A stretch of DNA of 64,000 nucleotides from Methanomicrobiales archaeon (GCA_015660865.1 JACTUA010000004.1:84111-148110); one strand, 5' to 3'. Positions 1 through 8,738 are shown, numbered from the stretch's first letter. Notes: generated by a model not told the origin, from the sequence alone. Translations and numbers: made by a program.

Positions 1-60
1 CAGGGCGCCAGGTTCGAGATCCAGGTGCCGGAAGGGGCCTACCGGTTCGGGAAGGGCTGA
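1..60 (+). CDS. C-terminal tail of a probable sensor histidine kinase (partial)
   Basis: The first 60 bases read in frame to a TGA at 58-60 and encode 19 residues ending ARFEIQVPEGAYRFGKG. A segment of the form G(A/S)xFEI.VP.G.YR is typical of the very end of HATPase_c domains of PAS-type histidine kinases, which are abundant in Methanomicrobiales. The rest of the gene lies outside the window, so the assignment rests on this short motif only and no kinase residues are visible. Confidence 0.4.
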   Translation, partial: QGARFEIQVPEGAYRFGKG

Positions 61-118
61 CAGCCGGGGGAATAAGGGGCCTGCGAGTTAAGCCTTCCAA
101 ACGATCCACTCTTTTTGC

Positions 119-1279
119 TTACCCGTGCCCGGTCCTCACCAGGTACTCGTAGGCCTCGAGGGCCGCCTTGGCGCCCTCCCCGGCCGCGATGATGATCTGC
201 TTCCCCTTGACGCTCGTGACATCGCCTGCAGCGAAGGCGCCGGGGACGTTCGTGTGGCAGTTCTCGTCCACCACAACCTCCTTCCCGGGGTTCATGGGGA
301 CGAACCCCTCCAGGAACTCGGTGTTGGGGAGCCAGCCGATCTCAAGGAAGACCCCGTCGACCTCGATATTGGCCTCCTCTCCCGTGTCGCGGTGCCTGAG
401 GCCGAGCCCGGTGATGAACTGGTCCCCAAGGAGGCGTGAGACGTCTACATTCAGGTGGGTGATGATGTTCTCCTTCGTGCTGTACAGGTTCCTGTAGACC
501 TCGTCGCACCGGATCTGGGAGCGGACCACGAGGTGGACGGTCTTTGCGATCTTGCTCATCTCGATCGCGGTCTGGAGGGCCGAGTTCCCGCCGCCGACAA
601 CAGCCACGTTCTTTCCCTTGAAGAGCGGCCCGTCGCAGGTGGCGCAGATGGAGAGCCCCCTCCCGATGAACCGCTCCTCGCCCGAAAGGCCGAGCATCTT
701 CGGGTGCTTCCCCGTGGCGATGATGAGGCACCTGGACCCGAAGGACCGGTCGGTCGCCGTCTTCACGGTGAACGAGTCGCCGTCCCGGGAGATACCGAGC
801 ACGCCGTCCAGCTCCAGCTGGATGTGGAGCTCCTTCGCCTGTTCCTCGAACTTCTTCATGAGGTCCTCGCCGGTGACCATCCGGTAGCCCATGTAGTTCT
901 CTATGGCCCAGCTCTCCAGGGCCTGGCCCCCGATGTTCTCGGTGATGACGAGGATCTTCAGGAGCTTCCTTGCGGTGTAGACTGCGGCGGTGAGGCCGGC
1001 AGGACCGGCGCCCAGGATGATCACGTCGTACATGTCCACCGGGGCTTCCCCGCCGAAGACCTCGTTCAGGGCCTGGGCGTCGAAGCCGACGATGATCCGG
1101 TCCCCAGCGACCGTGACCGGGACCCCGTTCTGGCCGGAGATCCGTATCATCTCCCCTGCCGCCTCCGCGTCCTCGGAGACGTTGATATCGGCGTACGGGA
1201 TCTTCCGCCTCTCCAGGTACGCCTTCACCATGCGGCAGTAGGGGCACTGCTTCGTCGAGTAAACCCGGACCTCTGGCAT
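119..1279 (-). CDS. trxB: Glutaredoxin-thioredoxin reductase fusion protein
   Basis: This 386-residue protein has a glutaredoxin-like N-terminus (residues 1-76, redox motif CPYC at 12-15, cis-Pro in the NGVPVT segment) joined to a complete thioredoxin reductase (from about 82: FAD motif GAGPAG, redox-active CATC in SICATCDGP, second Rossmann motif GGGNSA). It should pass electrons from a reduced cofactor via FAD to its disulfide and possibly straight to its own glutaredoxin domain. The segment after the second Rossmann motif reads VRSQIRCDE instead of the HRRxxxR that binds the NADPH 2'-phosphate, so the donor may not be NADPH. ATG at 1279 lies about 28 bp from a TATA box at 1303-1312, suggesting a leaderless mRNA. 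Divergent to the aldehyde oxidoreductase gene. Confidence 0.92.
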   Translation of the reverse strand: MPEVRVYSTKQCPYCRMVKAYLERRKIPYADINVSEDAEAAGEMIRISGQNGVPVTVAGDRIIVGFDAQALNEVFGGEAPVDMYDVIILGAGPAGLTAAVYTARKLLKILVITENIGGQALESWAIENYMGYRMVTGEDLMKKFEEQAKELHIQLELDGVLGISRDGDSFTVKTATDRSFGSRCLIIATGKHPKMLGLSGEERFIGRGLSICATCDGPLFKGKNVAVVGGGNSALQTAIEMSKIAKTVHLVVRSQIRCDEVYRNLYSTKENIITHLNVDVSRLLGDQFITGLGLRHRDTGEEANIEVDGVFLEIGWLPNTEFLEGFVPMNPGKEVVVDENCHTNVPGAFAAGDVTSVKGKQIIIAAGEGAKAALEAYEYLVRTGHG

Positions 1280-1302
1280 TCGACCCGGTACTCTTCCCTT
1301 TT

Positions 1303-1312
1303 GGTATAAAGC
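1303..1312 (-). promoter_or_regulatory. TATA box for the Grx-TrxR gene
   Basis: On the minus strand the sequence GCTTTATACC is placed about 25-30 bp ahead of the ATG at 1279, the spacing expected for an archaeal TATA box driving a leaderless transcript. Confidence 0.55.
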
Positions 1313-1384
1313 AATATCGAAGGCAGGGAGAGGGGAGATCCAGGGATATGTTTATGAAGATCCCATCCGATCGTACCGTTCACC

Positions 1385-3169
1385 ATGTCAGGGGACGGAT
1401 ATGCCGACAGGATCCTCAGGGTGAACCTCTCCCAGTGGACGGTCGGGAAGATTCCATACCAAAAAGAGTGGAAGGAGCAGTATATCGGGGGAAGGGGCCT
1501 TGGGGTGAGGCTCGTGTACGACATCGTGGACCCGGCCACCGATCCCCTGTCAGGCGGAAACGCGATCGTCCTTGCTGCAGGTCCCCTCACCGGTTCCGGG
1601 ATGCCTCTCGGGTCCCGCTACAGCGTCGTTGCGAAGTCCCCTCTCACCGGAACCCTCTCTTCCAGCAACAGCGGGGGCTTCTTCGGGACCGAGCTCCGAA
1701 GGGCTGGAGTCGATGCGGTGGTCGTGGAGGGGCATTCCAAAGCTCCCGTCTACCTCTGGATCCAGGATGGGGAATGCGAGATCCGGGATGCCTCGCCGTA
1801 CTGGGGGATGAACACCGACCGCGCGATGGAGGGGATCCAGCGGGATCTTGCCGAGCCGAAGGCGAGAGTCGCATGTATCGGCCCTGCCGGCGAGCGGCTC
1901 GCCCGGGTGGCAGCTATCATGAACGACCATGGCCGGGCAGCGGGGCGCGGGGGGATGGGGGCGGTCTTCGGGTCGAAACGCCTGAAGGCCGTCGCCGTGC
2001 TGGGTGATGGCCGAGCCCCCCGGGGGAACCCTGAAGAGTTTTCCAGGGTCCGGGACGTCGTCCGTGAGAAGATCGAGAAGAGCGGTACGAACAAGGGAGG
2101 CCTCCGCCGCTACGGCACCGCGGGTATCATGAATGTCATCAACGAGAGCCACCTCCTCCCCACGAGGAATTACCAGGCGAGCCACTTCGAGAAGGCCGAG
2201 GCGGTCTCTGGCGAGCGGATGAGCGAAACCCTCGTGGATCGCGTCACGGCCTGCTACTCCTGCAGCGTTGCATGCGGGAGGGAAACGAGGGCCGGAGAGC
2301 TGAAAGGGTACGGGCCGGAGTACGAGACCCTCTGGGCGTTCGGGCCCGACTGCGGGGTCTCGAACCTCGCCGCGATCGCACAGGCCAACTACCTCTGCAA
2401 CGAGCTCGGCCTCGACACCGTCTCCACCGGCTCCACCATCGCCTGCGCGATGGAGCTCTCCTCCCGCGGCTACATCAGGGAGGACATCCGGTTCGGGGAC
2501 GAGAAGGCAATCGTGGACCTCGTGCGGCTCATGGGATTCCGGGAAGGGGTCGGCGATGCCCTCGCTGAGGGTTCTCTCCGGTTCTCAAGCGCTGCGGGAC
2601 ACCCGGAGCTCTCCATGAGTGTGAAAGGTCAGGAGCTCCCCGGCTACGACCCCCGGGGGCTCCAGGGCCAGGGGCTCGAGTATGCCACCTCCGTGCGGGG
2701 GGCGTGCCATGTCTACGGCAACATGGTCTATCCCGAGGTCTTCGGAGTGCCTGTAAAGCTCGACCCCTCCGTGGACGAGGGAAAGGCCGAATGGGTGATG
2801 CGGCTCCAGGACCTTGCCGCCGCCCTTGACTCGGCGGGGGTCTGCCTCTTCACCTTCCGGGCTTTATCGGCCGCCGATTACGCGGCCATGATCGCCGCGG
2901 TAACCGGGATTCCCGTTGACGAGGCAAGTCTCCTCCGGGCAGGCGAGCGGATCTGGAACCTCCAGCGGCTCTTTAACACGAGGGCCGGCTTCTCGAGGAA
3001 GGACGACACCCTTCCCCCCCGCCTTCTGGAGGAGCCCATCTCTACCGGGTCCGCGGCAGGGAGGGTCTGGAGGAGAGAGCCCCTCCTCTCGGAGTATTAC
3101 CGGGTCCGCGGGTGGGATGAAGAGGGGCGGCCTACGCAGGAGAAGCTCGCGGCCCTCGGTATCCCCTGA
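1385..3169 (+). CDS. Aldehyde:ferredoxin oxidoreductase (tungstopterin AOR family)
   Basis: 594 residues, the full length of the AOR family. Visible features are the N-terminal pterin-binding domain beginning RILRVNLSQWTV with GGRGLG, the CxxCxxxC cluster motif (CYSCSVACGR, about residues 292-300) and the distal cysteine in LDSAGVCLFTF (about 480) that completes the [4Fe-4S] site. The enzyme oxidises an aldehyde to a carboxylate with ferredoxin as acceptor, in the cytoplasm, using a tungsten (or molybdenum) bis-pterin. The substrate cannot be told from sequence. A weak TATA-like stretch (TTTATGAA, 1350-1357) precedes the ATG at 1385. The gene stands alone between divergent trxB and a convergent hypothetical gene. 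Confidence 0.93.
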   Translation: MSGDGYADRILRVNLSQWTVGKIPYQKEWKEQYIGGRGLGVRLVYDIVDPATDPLSGGNAIVLAAGPLTGSGMPLGSRYSVVAKSPLTGTLSSSNSGGFFGTELRRAGVDAVVVEGHSKAPVYLWIQDGECEIRDASPYWGMNTDRAMEGIQRDLAEPKARVACIGPAGERLARVAAIMNDHGRAAGRGGMGAVFGSKRLKAVAVLGDGRAPRGNPEEFSRVRDVVREKIEKSGTNKGGLRRYGTAGIMNVINESHLLPTRNYQASHFEKAEAVSGERMSETLVDRVTACYSCSVACGRETRAGELKGYGPEYETLWAFGPDCGVSNLAAIAQANYLCNELGLDTVSTGSTIACAMELSSRGYIREDIRFGDEKAIVDLVRLMGFREGVGDALAEGSLRFSSAAGHPELSMSVKGQELPGYDPRGLQGQGLEYATSVRGACHVYGNMVYPEVFGVPVKLDPSVDEGKAEWVMRLQDLAAALDSAGVCLFTFRALSAADYAAMIAAVTGIPVDEASLLRAGERIWNLQRLFNTRAGFSRKDDTLPPRLLEEPISTGSAAGRVWRREPLLSEYYRVRGWDEEGRPTQEKLAALGIP

Positions 3170-3173
3170 GGGA

Positions 3174-3698
3174 TCACCCCTCCTTCTCGTCGATCTTCTT
3201 CGCCTCCTCCTTGGTGAGGATGGCCATCTCGCACGTGCGATCCGCCATGCAGAGGGACCGGACGAACCGTGCGGTGAACTTCGGGTTGAGGGTCTCCACC
3301 ACGGCGACTGAGAAGGCCAGGCACTTGGGGAAGAGGTGTTTTGCCTTGCCGCCGTACTCGTAGGTGCTCCCCAGGAAAGGGCAGGTCTTGGTGAGCAGGG
3401 TGGCCCGGTCCTCCGTTATCTCGAGGACTTCGTACCGGAACTCGGCACCGAAGATGATCCTGGTGATGAGCCGGAGATCCCCGGCGAGCTCCGCGGCGGT
3501 GGTAACAGGAAGGTGGAAGGCCTTCGCGATATCCATGGCATCCCTCCCGAGCTCCAGCCAGACCTGGTACTCGAGCTCATCGTACTTCTCGCCAACTGCC
3601 TCCCGGAAGGCGATGTCGTACATGATCGGGAGGGAAGAGAGAATCTTCGTGGCAATCTGCCACCGGGTCCCCTCGGGGATGTCCCGCAGATCCACCAT
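3174..3698 (-). CDS. Conserved hypothetical protein (possible L-2-amino-thiazoline-4-carboxylate hydrolase-like / DUF6125)
   Basis: 174 residues, mostly helical, no signal peptide or membrane segment. Four cysteines are scattered in the second half (TCPFLG, PKCLAF, SLCMADRTCEM), the kind of pattern seen in methanogen proteins that bind a metal or cluster through a fold related to the ATC hydrolase domain. I recognise the family style but cannot assign a reaction. It is convergent with the aldehyde oxidoreductase gene, whose stop is only a few bases away. A TATA-like GGCTATATATCC (3753-3764, minus strand) lies about 60 bp upstream of the ATG. Confidence 0.7.
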   Translation of the reverse strand: MVDLRDIPEGTRWQIATKILSSLPIMYDIAFREAVGEKYDELEYQVWLELGRDAMDIAKAFHLPVTTAAELAGDLRLITRIIFGAEFRYEVLEITEDRATLLTKTCPFLGSTYEYGGKAKHLFPKCLAFSVAVVETLNPKFTARFVRSLCMADRTCEMAILTKEEAKKIDEKEG

Positions 3699-3830
3699 AC
3701 AGACCAGAACCCGTCCAAACCGGCTGTTCTACGAGACGTTTTCTCCAAGGAGGATATATAGCCTTGCATTCCGGGCCAAGGTTGAAGATGCTGGCGATTG
3801 AGTACTTATAAGGAACCGGACCGTACCACC

Positions 3831-4862
3831 ATGCCGAAGCGGCTTCTTCTAGGAAGGCTCATCATCGTTGCATTAACCATCGTGATCCTGCTCAGCGCAG
3901 GCTATTTCCTGGTCTCCAGACCGGCGACCATATATCCCTCTATACACCCTGTTGAGGTAGAAGGAACCTACAAGGATGTGGGGATCAGTTTCAGGTTCGA
4001 GGGCGTGACCCGTTCGCTCTCCATCCCGGTGAACGGGACGGTCTATTTCGGGGCGCAGCGTGCCGAGAAAGAAGCGATCCTCACAAGGGATATTCCGGAC
4101 AGCATCTTCATCCCCACCTATTACCTCGCCTTCCTGAACGATCCCAACCAGGAGGAGTTCTACCGCCAGCTCCTGGGGGCGTTCAGGAGTATCAGGGTGA
4201 ATGACTCCCTGGATGATGATGAATACCTCGAGCTGATGGCGGTGGCGGTCCAGTCCCTCCCCTACGAGACCAACGGGACCCTCACGGCACCGAAGTTTCC
4301 CATCGAGACCTATGTCGACGGGAGGGGGGACTGCGATGACAAGAGCCTCCTCCTTGCCGGCCTCCTGGCACGGGAGGGGTACTCCGTGGCGCTCTTCTAC
4401 TTCAAGCCTGAGTCCCACATGGCGGTGGGGGTGAAGGGATACCAGTGCGACTACAAGGATACCGGTTATGGTTACATGGCGACCACGAACGTGTCCATGG
4501 TGGGTGTCCCCACCATCCAGCTCGACGGGGGCGTGAACCTGACCTCGGCGCCCCTCGTCATCCCCGTCGCGAACGGTTCTAGGCTCTACGGGGAGTGCCA
4601 GGAGACCCTGGCCATCCAAGATGCCCTGGAAAGGTCCGAAACACGCGTGGCCTCCCTGTCACGGGATCTCACATCCCTCACCACAAGGATGAGCGACCTT
4701 CGTTCCCGGGGGAAGTTCGCGGAATACAACCAGCTCCTTGGCCAGTACGGGGCCGTGGTGAAGGACTACAACGACAATTCCCTCGTCCACAACTATATCC
4801 TAGAGAACCAGGACGACAGGAAGGGGACCTATGCCTGGCTCAAGGCGAGGGCAGCGGTCTGA
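3831..4862 (+). CDS. Membrane-anchored transglutaminase-like cysteine protease family protein
   Basis: 343 residues from the ATG at 3831. One N-terminal transmembrane segment (about 9-27) is followed by an extracytoplasmic transglutaminase-like domain with the catalytic cysteine in GDCDDKS and histidine in ESHMAVGV, then a C-terminal coiled coil rich in Leu/Arg/Glu (about 260-310). Likely a cell-surface protease, cross-linker or binding domain; the substrate is unknown. An upstream TTG at 3798 would add 11 residues, but a TATA-like TACTTATA at 3803-3810 lies inside that extension and sits about 25 bp from 3831, so the ATG is preferred. Confidence 0.8.
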   Translation: MPKRLLLGRLIIVALTIVILLSAGYFLVSRPATIYPSIHPVEVEGTYKDVGISFRFEGVTRSLSIPVNGTVYFGAQRAEKEAILTRDIPDSIFIPTYYLAFLNDPNQEEFYRQLLGAFRSIRVNDSLDDDEYLELMAVAVQSLPYETNGTLTAPKFPIETYVDGRGDCDDKSLLLAGLLAREGYSVALFYFKPESHMAVGVKGYQCDYKDTGYGYMATTNVSMVGVPTIQLDGGVNLTSAPLVIPVANGSRLYGECQETLAIQDALERSETRVASLSRDLTSLTTRMSDLRSRGKFAEYNQLLGQYGAVVKDYNDNSLVHNYILENQDDRKGTYAWLKARAAV

Positions 4863-4872
4863 TCCGTCACTC

Positions 4873-5673
4873 CTACCCGTCTTCGAGGATAGAGGTGACC
4901 CGGGCCATCACCTCGTGATGGTTCCTGACGGATGAGAGGAAGGCCGTGGACCGCGGGCTCCGGGAGAGGGGTTCGAACATGATCCCGCAGTCCACCTCCC
5001 AGAGGATAAGCCCGGATGCGGGGGCGGGGGGGTGGCGCTCACCCGATGGTGTCTCAAGCAGTTCCCGTACTCCTTCCTCATCGAGCCCGCCTGTCCCTAC
5101 GGAGAGGAGGGCCCCCGCGAGGCCCCGCACCATCTGCCAGAGGAAGGACTCGGCGCTCACCTCGAAGCAGGTGAACCCTTCGCCGGCAGAGCCGTCATCG
5201 AAGATCCTCGCAGACAGGATGTTCCGGACCGGGTCCTTCCCCTCCACCCGGGCAAAGCGTGAGAAGTCGTGCCTGCCGGGGAAGAACCGGGCTGCACCTG
5301 CCATAGCTTCCCTGTCAAGGCCCGCCTTCGGGAAGAAGTAGCGATAGGTCCGCGACCTGGCATCATAGCGGGGGTGGAAGGCATCCGGGACCTCCGAGAC
5401 CCCGGTGCACCAGCAGTCCCGGGGGAGCTGGAGGTTCAGGGCCGATCTCGCCCTCCCGGGATCCGGTGTGTCAAAGGCAGCGACCTGCGCCCTGGCATGC
5501 ACGCCCCGGTCGGTGCGGCCGGCAAAGGTGAACCGGGCTGCCCGCCAGTCGTCGAAGAGGGCGAGCCTCCTCGCGGCGGCGATCATCTCGCCCTCGACGG
5601 TCCTCCTGTCAGCCTGGACCTGGGACCCGAAGAAGCCTTCCCCCAGGTAGGCAACCCGGAAGGCAAGCCTCAT
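4873..5673 (-). CDS. truA: tRNA pseudouridine(38-40) synthase TruA
   Basis: 266 residues, typical for TruA. The N-terminus has the family motif FGSQ.Q...TVEG, and the catalytic aspartate is in GRTDRGVHA (about 54-60). The enzyme isomerises uridines 38-40 in tRNA anticodon arms. Its ATG overlaps the stop of the upstream PHP gene by four bases, so the two are co-transcribed and translationally coupled. Confidence 0.95.
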   Translation of the reverse strand: MRLAFRVAYLGEGFFGSQVQADRRTVEGEMIAAARRLALFDDWRAARFTFAGRTDRGVHARAQVAAFDTPDPGRARSALNLQLPRDCWCTGVSEVPDAFHPRYDARSRTYRYFFPKAGLDREAMAGAARFFPGRHDFSRFARVEGKDPVRNILSARIFDDGSAGEGFTCFEVSAESFLWQMVRGLAGALLSVGTGGLDEEGVRELLETPSGERHPPAPASGLILWEVDCGIMFEPLSRSPRSTAFLSSVRNHHEVMARVTSILEDG

Positions 5674-6335
5674 GAGCGGACCCGGCGCCTCATTCTCCGG
5701 AGGGCATTCCTGAGAGACTGGCGGGAGTAGGTTCGCAGCGGGGTCATCTTCCCTCCGGCGATGGTCCTCCCCTCATGGATGGCCCGGAGGATGGAGGAGA
5801 CCTCCGGCTCGGCGGCGACCAGGGTGTAGCCGAAACCGACGAACCTTGCATTATGGGCGTCGCTGCCACCCACCTGGGCAATCCTCACCTTCCTTGCAAT
5901 CCTCGCGGCCTTCCGGTTGGCTGACCCGACGATGTAGCGGCTGTTGAAGACCTCGATGGCATCCACGGCCCCGATGCTCTCGGGCACCCTCCTCGCCACC
6001 CCGTGGCGCCACATGTGGTAGGGATGGGGGAGGATGGTGACGCCCCCGAGGCTCCGTGCAAGGCGGATGGTCTCCATCACATGGCGCCCCGGGGGGAGGG
6101 GCTCCCTCACGCCGAGGACGATCAGGTGGCCCTGTTTCGTGGAGACCTCGATGCCCGGGATGATAACGAGACCGGATCCGGCCCTTTCGGCGTGCTCCAC
6201 CCCTGCGCAGGTGTCATGGTCGGTGATGGCGATGGCATCCAGCCTCTCGGACGCAGCCCGGGCAAGGATCTCCTCAACGCTGCTCTCCCCGTCCCTTGAG
6301 AAGTTCGTGTGGACGTGCAGGTCGCAGCGGAGCAT
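5670..6335 (-). CDS. PHP-domain metal-dependent phosphoesterase
   Basis: 221 residues spanning a complete PHP domain: [12 protein letters not shown] (metal-binding His), [17 protein letters not shown] and the late [11 protein letters not shown]. Such stand-alone PHP proteins hydrolyse phosphomonoesters or nucleotides with a trinuclear metal centre; the substrate here cannot be deduced. It is first in a two-gene operon with truA. ATG at 6335 is about 30 bp from a minus-strand TATA box (6362-6371), implying a leaderless message. The start region overlaps the leader of the divergent dihydropteroate-synthase-like gene. Confidence 0.9.
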   Translation of the reverse strand: MLRCDLHVHTNFSRDGESSVEEILARAASERLDAIAITDHDTCAGVEHAERAGSGLVIIPGIEVSTKQGHLIVLGVREPLPPGRHVMETIRLARSLGGVTILPHPYHMWRHGVARRVPESIGAVDAIEVFNSRYIVGSANRKAARIARKVRIAQVGGSDAHNARFVGFGYTLVAAEPEVSSILRAIHEGRTIAGGKMTPLRTYSRQSLRNALRRMRRRVRS

Positions 6336-6361
6336 GAACAGAGATCATTTTTTCACCTTTC

Positions 6362-6371
6362 GCATATTAAA
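6362..6371 (-). promoter_or_regulatory. TATA box for the PHP-truA operon
   Basis: Minus-strand GTTTAATATGC-type box about 28-35 bp ahead of the PHP start codon at 6335. The divergent plus-strand gene starts at 6379, too close to use this box, so it probably relies on the T-rich stretch around 6342-6355. Confidence 0.45.
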
Positions 6372-6378
6372 CGAGCTT

Positions 6379-7791
6379 ATGCGCCTCCTCCTCCCAACGG
6401 GCAGCGCCACCGCCGGGATAGTGCGAAAGGCCGCTCTCGGCCATGATGCCGAGGTGGCAGTCACCGGGGAGATCGCATCCTTCCTCACACCGGAGCAGCT
6501 CGTCTCCCTGGTCCGTGGAGGGAAGTACGATATGGTCCTCGTCTCCGGGATGTGCACCGCCTCTTTCGGAGTGGTGGAGAGGGAGACCGGTGTCCCGGTC
6601 TACCGCGGGCCACGCCATGCGGCAGACCTCTCTCTCGTGCTCCCCCTCCTTGGGGAGCTGGAGCTCTCCCGGACGGTTCCGGCCGACGAGTTCCTTGCCC
6701 GGAGGAAGGCCGAGGAGGCATACCGGGATCTGGCCCTGAAGGAGGAGGGGGCTTCTTCCGATTTCATCATCCGTGGGGTAAAGATAGGGGGGTCATCCCG
6801 GATGAAGGTCCTCGCAGAGATCATGGACGCCCACCGGAGGGAGGATCTCCGCGCAGAGGTGGAGCGGCTCTTCTCGGAAGGTGCAGACCTCGTGGATCTC
6901 GGCTTCGGCTTCGATGCGACCCCCGGGGACGTGACCCGCTGCTTCACCGTCCTCGCCGATATCGAGGGTCCTCTCGCGGTTGACACCCAGGATCCCGCCC
7001 TCATCCGCGCTGCTCTCCTTCGAGCAGACCTCGTCCTCTCCCTCCATGGAGGGAATATACCCGTCGTTGGAAAAGCGGTTGCAGAAGCGGGGGCGGCTGC
7101 GGTGGTGATTCCCGGGCAGGGATCCCTTGCCGGGAATATCGAGGCAGCAGAAGAGACCGGGATCGGGGCAATCATCGCGGATCCCCTGCTCCCGCCTGTC
7201 GGATCCGGGTTCACCGAAGCCCTTGCCAGGTTCAGGGAGACAGACCGCCCCCTCTTCTTCGGGGCAGGGAATGTGGTGGAACTCCTGGACGCGGACTCCA
7301 TCGGAGCGAACGCCCTCCTCGCCGGTATTGCCATGGAGCTCGGTGCAGCGGTCATCTTCACGAGCGAGCACTCGGACAAGACCCGGGGGTCGGTGGCGGA
7401 GATGCGGCGGGCCACCGAGATGATGGCCCTTGCCAGGGGCAGGCCGTACCCGAAGGACCTGGGGATCGATCTCCTCGTCCTGAAGGAGAAGAGGCGGCGG
7501 AGGGAGCCACCGCTCGCGTACATGGGATCAGAGGCTGCACTTCCCATGCCCCGCGAGGTGACCTATGACCCGCGCGGCAACTTCCGGATCGGGATCGAGG
7601 GTGATGAGATCGTCGCTGTCCATGAAGGGATAGCCATCCGGGGGAAGCGATGGGAGGATGTGCTCCACACCCTCCTTTTCGAAGGGAGGGTTTCACGGCT
7701 CGACCATGCCGGCTACCTGGGCAAGGAGCTCTACAAGGCATACCTGGCGATCCGGTTCGGCCGCTCCTTCGAGCAGGACGGGGAGTTCTAG
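6379..7791 (+). CDS. Dihydropteroate synthase-related protein (archaeal TIGR00284 type)
   Basis: 470 residues from the ATG at 6379, the first in-frame ATG clear of the divergent PHP gene. An archaeal-specific N-terminal domain (1-150) precedes a TIM-barrel with DHPS-like motifs (VDLGFGFDATPGD, AVDTQDP, HGGNIPVVGK) and a C-terminal extension. Methanogens use methanopterin rather than folate, so this is often proposed to act in pterin biosynthesis, but I know of no firm demonstration of the reaction. The reading frame stays open far upstream to 6034, but that stretch is the antisense of the PHP gene and has no protein character. Confidence 0.85.
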   Translation: MRLLLPTGSATAGIVRKAALGHDAEVAVTGEIASFLTPEQLVSLVRGGKYDMVLVSGMCTASFGVVERETGVPVYRGPRHAADLSLVLPLLGELELSRTVPADEFLARRKAEEAYRDLALKEEGASSDFIIRGVKIGGSSRMKVLAEIMDAHRREDLRAEVERLFSEGADLVDLGFGFDATPGDVTRCFTVLADIEGPLAVDTQDPALIRAALLRADLVLSLHGGNIPVVGKAVAEAGAAAVVIPGQGSLAGNIEAAEETGIGAIIADPLLPPVGSGFTEALARFRETDRPLFFGAGNVVELLDADSIGANALLAGIAMELGAAVIFTSEHSDKTRGSVAEMRRATEMMALARGRPYPKDLGIDLLVLKEKRRRREPPLAYMGSEAALPMPREVTYDPRGNFRIGIEGDEIVAVHEGIAIRGKRWEDVLHTLLFEGRVSRLDHAGYLGKELYKAYLAIRFGRSFEQDGEF

Positions 7792-7800
7792 GCACCCGGA

Positions 7801-7874
7801 GGGGGATCTCAATCCCCCGAGGGAGAGGGAAATGTATTTCCCGACTCCGGCAGGGGAATCCTTCATCATTCCCC
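7801..7874. repeat. Three consecutive perfect dyads between DHPS-like gene and JAMM gene
   Basis: Three similar inverted repeats fill this intergenic gap: GGGGGAT-CTCA-ATCCCCC (7801-7818), GGGAAAT-GT-ATTTCCC (7827-7842) and GGGGAAT-8 nt-ATTCCCC (7853-7874). All share the form GGGRAAT/ATTYCCC. They could be tandem regulator sites or RNA hairpins acting as terminator for the upstream gene and leader of the downstream JAMM-ribL operon. Confidence 0.7.
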
Positions 7875-7893
7875 CTGTCCCAGTACAAAAGGC

Positions 7894-8274
7894 ATGAAGA
7901 TCCGGGGCATCGCACGGGATCTCCTCCAGGCTCTCCTCTCCTCGGCCCAGGAGGTCGACCGGGAAGGCGGCGGCCGGGAGTTCGTGGCCGTGCTCCGGGA
8001 GGAGGACGGGGTGATCCGGGAGTTCCTCTTCCTCCCATTCACCTCAACACAGGTGAGCGCGAGCCTCCGCTACGACCTGATGCCCCTCGATCCCCATGTC
8101 GCCGGGAGTGCACACTCCCATCCCACCGGGGCGCTCAGGCCCTCGGATGCCGACCTCCGCTTCTTCCCGAGACTCGGCCGGTACCACATCATCCTCGGGC
8201 CCCCCTACTCGGAATCGAGCTGGAAGTGTTTCACCTCTGACGGGGGCCCCTGTGACCTTGAGGTGATGGAATGA
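7894..8274 (+). CDS. JAMM/MPN+ domain metalloprotease
   Basis: 126 residues forming a single JAMM domain: an upstream glutamate in GREFVAVL, then the zinc motif HSHP-x7-S-x2-D in GSAHSHPTGALRPSDAD (about 70-87). The zinc ligands and catalytic serine are all present, so an active isopeptidase/peptidase is expected, perhaps acting on ubiquitin-like SAMP modifiers or other C-terminal conjugates. Its TGA overlaps the ATG of ribL (ATGA), so the two are coupled. Target unknown. Confidence 0.88.
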   Translation: MKIRGIARDLLQALLSSAQEVDREGGGREFVAVLREEDGVIREFLFLPFTSTQVSASLRYDLMPLDPHVAGSAHSHPTGALRPSDADLRFFPRLGRYHIILGPPYSESSWKCFTSDGGPCDLEVME

Positions 8275-8696
8275 AACGGGTGGTGGCAACGGGCACCTTC
8301 GATATCATTCACCCGGGGCATATCTACTACCTGGAGGAGTCGCGGAAGCTCGGCGACGAGCTCCATGTCATTGTGGCGAAGGACGCAAACGTCCGGCACA
8401 AGCCGATACCGGTCATCGGGGAGGCCCAGCGGCTCAAGGTGGTCCAGGCTCTCAGGGTGGTGGACTTTGCGAGGCTGGGAGACGCCACTGACATGTTCCG
8501 GCCCATCGAGGAGATCGACCCGGCGGTGATCACCCTCGGGTTCAACCAGCACTTTTCTGAGGAGCAGCTGCGGGAAGCGCTGAAGGAGCGGGGGATCGGG
8601 GCAACGGTGGTGCGGATCGGGGAATACTCTGGCGATAGCTGCACCAGTACCCGGCGGATCATCGACCGGATTCTCGAGATCCGCGGCAAGTCCTGA
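8271..8696 (+). CDS. ribL: Archaeal FAD synthase RibL (FMN adenylyltransferase)
   Basis: 141 residues of the nucleotidyltransferase superfamily: GTFDIIHPGHIYYLEE with the HxGH signature near the N-terminus and a C-terminal STRRII loop. This is the archaeal enzyme that adenylates FMN to FAD, a fold distinct from bacterial RibF. The ATG overlaps the stop of the JAMM gene by four bases. A glycerol-3-phosphate cytidylyltransferase role is the usual alternative reading, but the size and context fit RibL of methanogens. Confidence 0.88.
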   Translation: MKRVVATGTFDIIHPGHIYYLEESRKLGDELHVIVAKDANVRHKPIPVIGEAQRLKVVQALRVVDFARLGDATDMFRPIEEIDPAVITLGFNQHFSEEQLREALKERGIGATVVRIGEYSGDSCTSTRRIIDRILEIRGKS

Positions 8697-8726
8697 CGCA
8701 AGTCCCTGGATGGACGGGTTCACAAC

Positions 8727-8738
8727 CTCTTTATAGCC
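8727..8738 (+). promoter_or_regulatory. TATA box for the DUF2284 gene
   Basis: CTCTTTATAGCC lies 32 bp ahead of the ATG at 8770, with a GAGGAG ribosome-binding stretch just before the start. Confidence 0.5.
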
